A DNA stretch of 64,000 bases. It comes from Theristus sp. LFF4_11. Lineage: Eukaryota; Nematoda; Chromadorea; Monhysterida; Xyalidae. A program made the position numbers and the translations under genes. Positions 11,653 to 25,311 of the stretch are shown in pieces. Where the stretch lies: NCBI GenBank assembly GCA_030248135.1, contig JASANC010001995.1:1-64000 (forward strand), read 5' to 3'. The notes below the pieces were generated by a model. That model was not told the origin of the DNA and ran no database searches. It saw only the letters and a program-made list of their open reading frames with translations. The first letter of the stretch is position 1, and the number at the start of each line of letters is the position of its first letter.

Positions 11653-11847
11653 TACAGTCGAACTCTGAATTTTAGGGATTCAGCTGTGATTATAGGTTGG
11701 TGATCTAAATTATAGGTTGGTGGTCACGTGATGCATCCATTCTGTGCAAGCATTGCTGTGGGGAGGCGGAGTTTGGTTTGCACAGAATGTACGCATAACG
11801 ATCACCAAACAATCAGCTGATTCCCTATATTTCAGAGTTTGACTGTA
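11653..11847. mobile_element. MITE family P, full-length copy in 3' flank of SLC17A9
   Basis: The ends read ACAGTCGAACTCTGAA on the left and TTCAGAGTTTGACTGT on the right, flanked by TA. Inside, GGTTGGTGGTCACGTGATGC faces CGATCACCAAACAATCAG. The copy carries an extra internal ATTATAGGTTGGTGATCTAA duplication. It ends 14 bases beyond the SLC17A9 stop codon, so it probably supplies the 3' UTR. Confidence 0.8.
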
Positions 11848-11861
11848 TCTTGGAGGACGCC

Positions 11862-14800
11862 TCAAATCAACTGTCTGCCAGTGCCCAGTTTTGCGTAGAC
11901 CGTCATTCCCAGCAAACACTGCAAGCCGGTCACCGCGAACACCGTCGGCCAACTGTGTGTCGTGCCGAGAATGTGTCCGGCCACGTAGACACCGACGAAC
12001 CCTGGGATGGCACCTGCCGTGTTCATGACGCCTGCAAAGTTAGCGCAAACAGCATTGTCACTCTCGTGTGGCCGCCGTTGTGGCACGTTTGGTCATTTGT
12101 TTGTGCGATCGAGACCCGCCGGGGGTGTATAGGCACTTAATGGCAGGGAAAACTCGATAGGCTACCTGCTTGACGGCGTTCCCTTCATGCTTTTCAGGTT
12201 CGAACCCTGACTGCAAACATGGCCTGAATAACTGTTCGTTCGTTGATTTTCAAAAAGACGGTTTAAAAAAAAATTTTTTTTGAAGATATCGTTTTCAAAA
12301 ACACACTTTTTTGCAGCTTCTTATTGACCAAAAGACGTATTCGTGAGTTTGCTGATTGGCGACTTGTGTTCTCGGGCGCTGTCAAATGCCCAATGCTCGT
12401 AATCCACTTGCTCGTTTATTCAACACAAAACCGCAACGCCGTTCCACCCAAACTCGGCAAAAACCATAAAAGCAAAAAAATAAAAATAAAACAACCAAAA
12501 ACGGATCCAGTGTGATCCGGCGCGAGATCGAGCGGGTTTGCGCTGACGCCGCCGTGATGGAGCCCTCTGGCAGCCATGGCGCACGCGAATAGCACAAGTG
12601 CTGCTTGGTAGGACTCGATGCGGGACACGCTGAACAGGCACACTGCGATAGCGCCCAGTGACGTGCACTGCAAACAACACAGCACGCTGCTTGGCCGCCG
12701 CTGTCGCAAATTGTGAACTGGTGGTAATCCGGTAAAAAATGTGGCATCATTCGAAGTGTGTCGGACCAAAATGACGTCGCTTGCTTCAACAAAACACCCG
12801 TCGTCCGCTTGTCACTCCAATCATACTGTGCTTTTCACACATTAGTCTCGCCAACCTCCATGAATCGCCGAACGAACGTCACCGATCTGCCGGCCAGTAT
12901 CATGCGTGAGGCGATCTGCGGCGCCAGCAGCGACGTCACCACGATCGTCGTGTGCGGCACCACGTTGAACACCCAGCCCTGAACGTCAGCGACACAATCG
13001 ATTCAGTGCTTGGAAGCGTATTGTTCGTGTTCACGGCACGTCACTTCTCACATTCATAAAACCGTGATCCTTCACGTCATTTCCAGTTCTCACTGATGTA
13101 AAGGCCCGTTCTACTGACGTATGCGTATGCGACACGTCATGTCACGTGTTTCAGTAAACATCTTCCACACGGATATGTGTGCAGCATGTCAGGTCTCGTG
13201 TTATTGCACGGTACCGTCCATGGAGATGTGCCTTTCACGTGTACCGACGAACGGCAGTAGACGTCAGTTAAACTGGTGATAAAAACAGCTCTCCTCCAGT
13301 CTGTTTTGACAGGAATCCTGAAGCCCATCCTGTTTCAACATCAGCATTCCTTAAACTCAGACAGACTTAAACAACAGAAACTCAGTGCGCGCGCATTCGG
13401 CGTCTCAACTAGGGTTAGGGGAAAAAAATCCGAATTTTTTTTAATTAAAAAATTTTTAAAAAAAAAAAAAATTTTTTTTTACAAGTTAGGTTTGTTCGAA
13501 GCGTCTCGTCGAACTGAGTTCATCTAGACTATTTTCAGAACGATCCGGAAAACTATAAGAGCGAAAATCGTGTTTTATTGAAATTATGTCCATTTCATAG
13601 AGGGAAAGTTGCATTTTCAACAGTAAAACAGGACAATTTTCGACGTGTACTTGAATATTGAACCGTTCTTAGTTGTTCCTCTTTAGAAAATTACCAAAAT
13701 TTGACTGTGTTCAAAAATTCCTGTTTGCTGTAGCTAAGTCGGCAACCCCTGTCGACCCGGTCGCCCCCCCCCCCCAAGACACTTACTTTCAGGTTCAACC
13801 AGCTATGCTATCTGCCACATGGCGAGAGCCCACTCTTCAAATCATCGTATCGAAAACACGTACCATGATTTCGCGATCACGTTGCGGGCAACTGACAGAC
13901 GCAAGTTTAACACGTTAGTTTAGCTCAGCACGCAAGTTTTAACATGTGGCCATGTTATCGGGTATCTGAAAAACGGTCGTGTGATGTGGTATTAACCAAC
14001 ATCTCCGCTCCAATTGTTTAACAATATATCGCACAACTCCATTGTAGACCTATAACATACGCCAATCAACAAAATATCATGTTCATCTCATGGCCTACCG
14101 ACTGAAAAAACATGTTCTAAGTTGCAAGAAAACGATTTCTGAAACGATATTTCAATTCAGTTAAGTCATTTCAACGCTAAAAATTGACTCTAGAAGTCAT
14201 CCAAATCGAAAAACATGGAGTACGTCGGTCAAAATGACCAAATAATGACATGTACCTAAGCACACAAAGAAGTTGGGAAGAAAATTTGGTTTGAACTTTC
14301 AAAAAATTATGCCATAAATCGAATTTTCAGAGCAAAGTAGAAGAAAAATTTTTCAAATTTTTTTAAGTTTGAAAAAAAATCCAAATTTAAAAAAAAAACG
14401 AAAAAAAATAAAAAAAAATTTTTTTTTCAAAGCCCCTAACCCTAGTCTCAACTTCGTGCTGCTCTAAACTAGCCTTCGTGTCCGGATACGTGTCTGCGAA
14501 ATACGACGGCAGCCACGAGAACAACGTGAAGTAGGCGTTCGCGCCGCAGTAGTGTGCGCAGAATGCTGCCCTGAGAAACATGGTTGAAGCACGAAACTCA
14601 GGATTCTGCTTTCGGCGTGTTCGGTTCTTACGGTTTTTTTGTTGCTAAACACCCGCTAAATTCATTGATCCCACTGTGAAAACAAGTAAACAAGCAGGTC
14701 AACGTGCAAACAAACTGTTGTTTCTACACAACAGACATTCTTTGGTCAACATTTTGTTGACTAAAATTAATGAATTTCTGTCGATGCGCCAAGTTTTCGG

Positions 14801-17800
14801 CAATGCTCGTCTACGAGAACAAAATCGAATCCATCAAATCACCATCGATCGACCCCAAAGGAAGTCTCGCGCGCACAAACACTATTCAGTCGACCATTTT
14901 GTTGACTCGCATTTTCTCACTGAAGTTGAACTAGAAAAACGGTTGAAAACGCTAAAAACCGTCGCCACGAACCAACCAGAACGCTTTCTCACTGAACAGC
15001 TTCCGCCAGGGCACCGTCCGGTGCTGCTGCGGCGTCGCCTTGGCCATCTCCGGTGGTATCATGGCCTGTCGTTCTTCCACGTCCGCCACCAGTCCTGGCG
15101 CAGTGCCATTTTTTCCACGATGATCAAACGTTGCTACACCAGAAAGCAGCTGCTTCTCCGCGTGCACACCAACCACCGGTTCGTGTTGGAGAAGCTTGTC
15201 GAAGGCACTCGCATCATTATTCTCGGCCGCAATGATTCGAATGCTATTGGTGATCCGTGGACGACTGGTGATCACGGTGCCGTTTGCTGTGCACGTCGCA
15301 GTTTGGTCACGAGCATTTAGGGAGAGCAAATGCAGTCGCCTGGACGACATCAGTGTGCTGCGGATTAGGAACGCCCAGGTGAGACCGAGCGAGCCTGCAC
15401 AGAGACAATGGTAGCCACAGGCGAACTCGAAATTGTAGGCGATCCGCTGATTGGTTGGTGATCACGTGCGATGCATGCTTTCTCACTGATGTGCAGACAG
15501 CGCTAAGGGTTTATTTGGGCTTGCAAACCAAACTTACCAATAAAATACATGACGAATCGCCAACCGAATGTACATTGCTCCAGAATCTTAACGAGCCGGA
15601 TCGAGTCGCGAAACCCGAATTAACGGATACATCACGGGTCGCCGAAGCGAAATCACACGTGGCGAGCGAGGGTAAGGGTTTATTTTGGCTTACAAACCAA
15701 ACGTACCAATAAAATACATGACGAATCGCCAACCGAAACGTTCCAGAATCAATGAGCCAAACGAGCCGCAAATGATTGTCCTGAAAACGTTTGCTCTTTA
15801 CATCTATTTTTTTAATTCACAAAAAAATCGAAAATTTTATTTCGATGACTTTATTTCGAAAATTTTACGCACGAACCCCACGTGAGAGCCGGCCGTTGCG
15901 ACGCCGAACACGCGGCCTTTCTCAGAGGCGACCAGTCGACTGGACACGAAACTGGCGGTCGATGGAAAATGGAATCCTGTGAACATTTTGGGAAGGGATG
16001 AAAAGAAAAGATTGTTGAGATGAGATCACATTCCTGTTCTCCACAGCGATGATTGGATATGTAACTTTGAGCGCATTGTTGTTGTTGTTGCTGCGGCAAC
16101 GTTTGCAGTTCATAGAGTTCATTCAATGAAATTCCGTTTCCAGAACTCTAGATCACTTTCAAATGTCCAAAAGTGCAAACAATAGCAGAGAAAACCAAAA
16201 ACCGCAAAAACAGCGAATCAATCAGCCAGCAATACGTGAGGTGTCCAACGTTCAAAAGCATGAGAGGCACAAATACCACCACGAAACATCGCTCTGAAGC
16301 AGCATTCATTTCGCGCATCTTCGGCGCTATTGACAGCAATTTGCGGACAGTCTTAGACACCCAATTATGTCTTACTAGACACCTGAGTTCAGCTGTCACA
16401 AGATCCCGAAGAAGTTTTTCACAATAAAAAACCCGGCCGGCCACACCCTGAGCGCTGCCCATGAGTATGCGCACGAGTATGATGAACGCCAATGGAGTGC
16501 GCGTTTGATAGGCGAAGTCGAACAGCATCGGTGTCGCCAGCGTGATCAGACTCCACGCGGTCGTGTTCATGAAAAGCACCGCGTCGCCGCCCCATCGATC
16601 CGCCAGCCAGCCGCCGAACAGCTGCGTCGACGCGTAGCCCCAGAAGAAGCACGCGAGCACGCTGCCCTGCGAGAATACGGCTGGTTTGTTGTGTCGAACT
16701 ATTGCGAATCAACTGATTGGTTGGTGGTCACGTGCATGCTTTCTGTGCAGGCATTGCTGTGAAGGCGGAGTCTGTCGTGCACAGAAAGCATGCATCATCA
16801 CCGATCACCAACCAATCAGCGGATTACCTATAATTTAGAGTTCGACTGTACCATTATTCATCTTTGATTAAAAGAATCGATTTCTGAACCACCACAGAAG
16901 CACACGCTACTTTGGAGAACGAAGATTTTTTTGTTCAGTTCTTTGACTCTATTACGGTGTTTCAGTTGGCTGGGCGCATCATTGATGAAACCACGAAGCC
17001 CCGGAGAAACACGCTGCGCTGAAGATCAGTTTTCGTTTCAAGTTCCTCAAGCAGATCGTTCCTCCTTCGAGAGCGGCCGATCACTGTGGAGGAAGAGGTC
17101 CATCCTAGTCTGAATCTGATGTTGTCAGTTGCAATGCGCCAGAGAACGAACATAAAGTTTGTTGGTTTGCTTTTGCTTTGCTATTTTGGACAATTTTGGA
17201 CTTTGCTATTTCGCTTAGCGTTAAGTTTCAAACAACAGTTTTGTTGGAGAATGTTGAGAAAGTCTGGACTTGAGTTGCGCAGAGCCGAGTACCGAACGCT
17301 CATTGGGATTCCGACAGGTGCCTCTGTCCTGACTCAATGATAGGTTTGATCTTTTATTTTCGTCCTGAGACTCAATGGGCGCATAGATAGGCAGTTTAAC
17401 GCATGACGCGAGAATTCAAAATTGGCCAACTGATCCGAGTCTTGTCTTCCCTAAATAGGGCCGCGTCACTTAGATATTTTTGATTTGCCACATAAAGATG
17501 AAACCAGTTTCCCTTCACGTCTGCAAACCCATTTGTTGCGGAACCTAACCAAACTGATAATAAATGATTTTCCAGCTGTCCGTTTTGCTGTACCGTTTCT
17601 GTTTTCGACCAGTTGTATTCCTTGCCGACGGCGACCGCACAGATCGGCAGTGATACACGGGCTGCGTAGACGCAGATGGTGCCCAGAAATAGTATCACTG
17701 TCCATTGACGTGTCTCCGACCTGCAATATACACAAATGGTTACAGTTCCGACCGAGAACGAAAAATGTCAGATAATAGAGAAAACGAGACGCAGAACCGA

Positions 17801-17926
17801 AAAGAAAAGGTGTCAGCTGTACTCGGTGAAAAATTGCACTGAAATGCGCTTTATCTCACATGAAATTTCTTTTAGTTTTTACCCTTGAGGTTTTGAAGAA
17901 AAACGAAGCACCCAGCCAAAAACCAT
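11862..17926 (-). CDS. SLC17A9: SLC17A9-like vesicular nucleotide transporter (MFS), ten exons
   Basis: Exons, high to low: 17883-17926 (tentative first), 17594-17720, 16447-16666, 15877-15976, 15707-15780, 14977-15394, 14474-14570, 12856-12978, 12496-12667, 11862-12031. All phases agree and give about 514 residues. Family landmarks are YAARVSLPICAVAV (TM1), FFWGYASTQLFGGWLADRWG, ILMGSAQGFHFPS, GWRFVMYFIG, TVPWRKLF, FSWLPSYFADTYPDTK, GWVFNVVP, HHGGVSANPLDLAPDHTG and MNTAGAIPGFVGV. Human SLC17A9 loads ATP and other nucleotides into vesicles using membrane potential. The TM1 Arg typical of SLC17 is kept. The cytoplasmic loop before TVPWRKLF is about 110-120 residues, against about 35 in human. 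The intron after exon 14474-14570 appears to start with GC. Exon 1 is chosen because it has an ATG, a GTAAAA donor and the required phase, but it has no conserved motif. Confidence 0.9.
12065..12246 (+). mobile_element. tRNA-derived SINE, family M, copy 2
   Basis: It shares GATCGAGACCCGCCGGGGGT (B-box-like), TATAGGCACTTAATGGCAGG, a TTGACGGCGTTCCCT word and the 3' tail ACTGTTCGTTCGTTGAT with other copies. It lies in the last intron of SLC17A9, antisense to the gene. A second B-box-like GGTTCGAACCCTGA is at about 12,197. Confidence 0.7.
13402..14452. mobile_element. Non-autonomous hAT-like element, family A, copy 1
   Basis: The element proper is 13,410-14,444. Its left end TAGGGTTAGGGG and right end CCCCTAACCCTA are 12-bp inverted repeats, and both are followed inward by long A/T tracts. 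It is flanked by an exact 8-bp duplication GTCTCAAC (13,402-13,409 and 14,445-14,452). The 8-bp duplication is a hAT-superfamily trait. I see no transposase. It sits in the SLC17A9 intron between exons 14474-14570 and 12856-12978. Its duplicated right flank ends about 20 bases short of the upstream exon. Confidence 0.88.
15424..15500. mobile_element. MITE family P, truncated copy
   Basis: GCGAACTCGAAATTGTAGG and CTGATTGGTTGGTGATCACG are followed by ATGCATGCTTTCT. The right arm is missing. The copy is intronic in SLC17A9. Confidence 0.65.
15504..15780 (-). repeat. Tandem duplication containing an SLC17A9 exon and a decayed copy of it
   Basis: The block TAAGGGTTTATTT...CCAACCGAA occurs at about 15,504-15,603 and again at about 15,672-15,776. 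The second block holds the functional exon 15,707-15,780. The first holds a copy encoding the same GWRFVMYFIG end with a GTAAGT donor. Its upstream half is altered (six extra bases) and lacks a visible acceptor, so I treat it as an exon remnant. Confidence 0.75.
16692..16852. mobile_element. MITE family P, near-complete copy
   Basis: GTCGAACTATTGCGAATCAA and GATTGGTTGGTGGTCACGTG face CGATCACCAACCAATCAG and TTAGAGTTCGACTGTA. CATGCTTTCTGTGCA and TGCACAGAAAGCATGCAT mirror each other inside. It lies in the SLC17A9 intron between exons 17594-17720 and 16447-16666. Confidence 0.8.
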
Positions 17927-19324
17927 ACAAGAGCAGAACCAAACCAACTTCGTCCAGACGCGTTTCTGCATTGTCCGGTGCTGTTTCTGAGTTCTAAAGG
18001 AGGCTTTCAGCCGCTGCCGTTCACAGCATGGTCTCAACGACGTCGAAAATCACTGGTTGACCGTGTTTTGATCTTTTATTCTCAAAAAACGTGTTATGAC
18101 TAAAAAACAGTTTTTTTTCACAGTATAGTTCTCAACGGAGACCAATGGTGCACCAAACCATTCATTTGCAAAATGCAAACGCTTGTTTGCTCCCGAAATT
18201 CCGCTCTGCTGCACACCAACCAAGTCGCAGTTTTATTGACCGATCTTCTGGGGATAGAAAATTTTTTCACACACACAGACACACAAGCAACAAGACGAAA
18301 CGACGAAAAAAGTATTGAACGCACGTGCTGTTTGTAGTTTGGAGGCCATAGAACAGTAAAAAACTGAATCATTCAACCTCTTTCACATTTTACATCTGTA
18401 ATACCAGCATAAAATGACTGCGATGCGCATAAAAGTCGAAATTCATTGGTAAAGAGCTCAGCACAGCACAGCACACACAAGTGAAAAAGAAAAAAAACAA
18501 ATCATGAAGACGTGTTGCTAAAAGAATAATGTGTTGAAATATCGAGGGATAACATGACAAAACAGTTGACGTTTTGATGTTAACGGAAAATATACTTGTC
18601 CATCAAGCGGAGTAAAAAACATGGAATCACTGCAAGTTCCGGAGCTCAAAATTTAAAAAAGTATGACTTCTATTAACATATTCGTTTCAATCTTCGACAT
18701 TTACTATTTTGAATTTATTATTAAAAAACCGGTCAATTTTGAAGTTGTGACTAAAATAGTTCGACAAAAGCGTCGTCACAATAAAGCCATACAAATGCGA
18801 TTGCTACTTTTGCTAAACTTTTTTTTGCGCAAAAGGAAACACGGGTAACGGAATAACGGTTCGTTGTTAGGCGATGGAGCCATATGAGCAATGAAACAAA
18901 AGTCAAACGGGTGCTTTCACAATTCTTAACGTGAAATGGCTGGAGAGCGAAATCAGTGTTAGCAGAACAAAAGCTGAAGAAGAAACTAAATTGGCGTTCG
19001 CATCAAACATGAAAAAAATGTGACCAAACAGTAGAATAGATGATGTAGCGAATAATAATGGGTACAAAACATCAGATTTACAAAATAAAGTCACAGTGCA
19101 TTCATGAGCTTGCAGCAAAAAAAGTCCGCTTGCACAGCGCGTAATGAAGGATTTTATGACATTATTTCTTTTCAGCGCCATCAGAAGCTAAAGGTCACAC
19201 TCAAGATGAATCACACATATCAGTCATGAATGCACCGTCAGTACGACAACAACAACAAGAAAAAAACACGAAACAAGCACGAAAAACATCGAAAAAAGCT
19301 GTGGTTCACCGCTTATCGCGCGTT
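17927..19324. other. Intergenic DNA between SLC17A9 and SKP1
   Basis: It should hold the SLC17A9 promoter and 5' UTR and the SKP1 3' UTR. No gene or clear regulatory element is recognised. Confidence 0.3.
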
Positions 19325-22310
<2,986 letters not shown>

Positions 22311-22602
22311 GTTTAGTTTTTTGGAGCGTTGTTGTCTATCAGGCTCGGGCTCTTCGCTCTTGTTGTCTCGCAAGATTTGTGAATCACGGGATGAAAATTG
22401 TAACTGATTGACCAATAGTATTCAGTCCAGCTTTCCTGCACCAAAATTTTAAAAAACCAAATCAACGAAAAAAAAGATAAAAGCTCCCCGAGTCCCCGGC
22501 CCGGCCCGGCCCCGGTCGGGTCCTTGGACCTTGACAAACATACGGATATTTTACGGGGGGTTTACGGAGCAGGCTTAACATAAGTACTGCTACTGACATT
22601 GA

Positions 22603-24422
22603 GGTGCACGTAGGGTTAGGGGAAAAAAAAAATCCGGATTTTTTTTTAAATTAAAAAAAAAATTTTTTTTTTTAAAAAAAATTTTTTTTTTACAAGTTAG
22701 GTTTGTTCGAAGCGTCTCGTCGAGCTGAGTTCATCTAGACTATTTTCAGAACGATCCGGAAAACTATAAGAACGAAAATCGTGTTTTATTGAAATTATGT
22801 CCATTTCATAGAGGGAAAGTTGCATTTTCAACAGTAAAACAGGACAATTTTCGACGTGTACTTGAATATTGAACCGTTCTTAGTTGTTCCTCTTTAGAAA
22901 ATTACCAAAATTTGACTGTGTTCAAAAATTCCTGTTTGCTGTAGCTAATTCGGCAACCCCTGTCGACCCGGTCGCCCCCCCCCCAAGACACTTACTTTCA
23001 GGTTCAACCAGCTATGCTATCTGCCGCATGGCGAGAGCCCACTCTTCAAATCATCGTATCGAAAACACGTACCATGATTTCGCGATCACGTTGCGGGCAA
23101 CTGACAGACGCAAGTTTAACACGTTAGTTTAGCTCAGCACGCAAGTTTTAACATTTGGCCATGTTATCGGGTATCTGAAAAACGGTCGTGTGATGTGGTA
23201 TTAACCAACATCTCCGCTCCAATTGTTTAACAATATATAGCACAACTCCATTGTAGACCTATAACATACGCCAATCAACAAGATATCATGTTCATCTCAT
23301 GGCCTACCAACTGAAAAACATGTTCTAAGTTGCAAGAAAACGATTTCTGAAACGATATTTCAATTCAGTTAAGTCATTTCAACGCTAAAAATTGACTCTA
23401 GAAGTCATCCAAATCGAAAAACATGGAGTACGTCGGTCAAAATGACCAAATAATGACATGTACCTAAGCACTAGGGTTGTTAAAAAAAACAAAAATCGTC
23501 ATTTTTGTTTTTTTTTTTAAAAAAAAAATTTTTTTTTTAAAAAAAAAAATTTCAAAAATCAAAGTTGTGCTAAATCAATCAGGGAGTCCGAAGAACCACA
23601 TATGATATGCAAGCGCCTCCCGAATGACTCCCGTATGGCGGAACTTTGCAGATTTTGTTTTGGTGACCTCAATTACCCCTTTTCCAAACCGTCACCATGC
23701 CTCTTCTTGTGTTTTGACCTCCAAAACGTCACTAATTGTCCCCAGCTAAGCTAATGCTAAAGTGAAGACAAACATACCGCCTTGAAATTCGATCAATTCT
23801 TCTGATGGTGTCGCGACGACACGACACGAAGCAGCAACCAGACAACGTAGCGCTTGCAAACGGAGCAGCGAGCGCAATCGGACGCTCTGCGATGCGAATC
23901 GTCACCTTATCTGCATCGGAAATGGTAGGCTAAGCTTTGGGACGCTCAAAAACTTCATCGCAGATGTTGTCGAAGCCTAAAATCAGTCGGTAAAACGGCC
24001 CAAAATCGACTGCTAAAGGTTTTACGAGGTATAATCAAAGAAAATTTTTGTTGAACTTTCGAAAAATTGTGCCAAAATTGAGGTTTTCAGAGCATATTAG
24101 AGGAAAATTTTTCGAATTTTTTTTTTTAAAAAAAAAAATCGGCATTTTTGTTTTTTTTTAATCACTTTTTTTTTTAAAAAAAAAATTTTCATTTTTGTTT
24201 AACAACCCTACTAAGCACACAAAGAAGTTGGGAAGAAAATTTGGTTTGAACTTTCAAAAAATTATGCCATAAATCGAATTTTCAGAGCAAAGTAGAAGAA
24301 AAATTTTTCAAATTTTTTTTTTAAGTTTGAAAAAAAAAATCCAAATTTTTTTTAAAAAAAAAAAACGAAAAAAAAAATAAAAAAAAAATTTTTTTTTCAA
24401 AGCCCCTAACCCTAGGTGCACG
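22603..24422. mobile_element. hAT-like family A, copy 2, carrying a nested family B insertion
   Basis: The element is 22,611-24,414 with ends TAGGGTTAGGGG and CCCCTAACCCTA and an exact 8-bp flanking duplication GGTGCACG (22,603-22,610 and 24,415-24,422). Without the nested element it is nearly identical to the 13.4-kb copy over about 1 kb, which implies recent mobility. It has no transposase frame. It lies between the divergent SKP1 and TMEM161 genes, possibly in their promoter region. Confidence 0.9.
23464..24218. mobile_element. hAT-like family B element nested in family A
   Basis: The element is 23,472-24,210, 739 bp, with ends TAGGGTTGTTAAA and TTTAACAACCCTA. The 8-bp duplication CTAAGCAC (23,464-23,471 and 24,211-24,218) occurs once at the matching site of the uninterrupted family A copy, which proves the insertion. 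Its TAGGGTT start is shared with family A, so the two are probably related and mobilised by related enzymes. Confidence 0.9.
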
Positions 24423-24649
24423 TGCGAAGTGACGTGATTGAGAACACGATTTTTTTGTAAATTAATTAAAAAATGTTGAAAATTTTTTTCTTTAACTAAG
24501 AAAAACCGCAAAGCTTCATTATGATATGCACCTGCCCCGCATCCGCATTGCTCATTGCTCATGATCCACTAGCGTGCGTGCACACGCTCCGCACTCAACA
24601 TAAACTCGTTCAAAATGCAGTTATTTTCATTCTTTGTTTCTTAAAAAGG

Positions 24650-24725
24650 CTTGGCTTAGGTTAGGATTAGGTTAGGAACAGGTTTTGCTTAAGATTTGGT
24701 TTAGGTTTGGTAGGTTTAGGGAGAT
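24650..24725. repeat. TTAGG-rich degenerate stretch
   Basis: TTAGGTTAGGATTAGGTTAGG is followed by degenerate TTAGG words (seen here as a 20-base run plus context). It is too short and irregular to be a telomere. It borders the G-run region. Confidence 0.5.
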
Positions 24726-25128
24726 GGAGATCGGGGAGGTGAGAGGAGAGGGGGGAGGGGGGGTGGTCGGGGGGGTGCGAAAGGAGGGGGGTAAGGGAGG
24801 GGGGGGGGATTATTGGGGGGTGATAATTTTTATGAGGAAAACGATTTTGGCATCGTGATTAATGAGATGGTCAAGTTATCTTTTCGCTATTTATGGACTT
24901 ATAGACAAAAATCATGATTTTCGAAAAAAATTTTAGGGTGTGCAGAATGGGGGGGGGGTGCCGCGACAAATCGGGGGGGGGGGGGGGGGTGTCGGCTTCG
25001 AGGGGGGGTACGAGGGGGGGTGGGGGGGGGGGTGGCCCCCCCGCCGCGTCCCCCCCCCCCCCCCGCGACGGAGCGTACAACCAACCAGAAAAACAAGATT
25101 TTTCGATCGAGTCGAAACTATTCTAGGG
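24726..25128. mobile_element. G-run-rich element, family C, copy 1
   Basis: Long G runs (up to about 17) at both sides surround an AT-rich centre with GATGGTCAAGTTATC, ATCATGATTTTCGAAAAAAA and TTTAGGGTGTGCAGAA. The same centre recurs at 60,520-60,610. The proline- and glycine-rich open frames across it are low-complexity artefacts. It lies about 190 bases upstream of the TMEM161 start codon and has strong G-quadruplex potential. Confidence 0.65.
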
Positions 25129-25311
25129 TGCCTTAGTTATGGACTCGTCCCGTCCGTTTGTAATGCCCCTTTTTTAAAACTCGTTTTACTTTTATCTTGT
25201 CTTGGCTCGCACTCGCAATAACCGTTTTGACATTCTGTTGTAGTTTCCGTCGACTGCTGGACCGATTTGTGCTTTAGCGACTGACCTGAAAAAGAAGTCT
25301 GAATTCGACAT

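Noticed and set aside
12185..12215. A tRNA gene around GGTTCGAACCC
   Set aside because: No tRNA-length fold is seen upstream. It is part of the SINE family M body.
14676..15320. 214-codon frame on the plus strand
   Set aside because: It is the antisense shadow of the large SLC17A9 exon (14,977-15,394), which has family similarity on the minus strand.
24650..24700. Telomeric TTAGG/TTAGGG repeat
   Set aside because: It is only a few degenerate units in the interior of the window. The TAGGGTTAGGGG words elsewhere are transposon ends.
24871..25221. Pro-rich and Gly-rich open frames
   Set aside because: They are low-complexity translations of G/C homopolymer runs.
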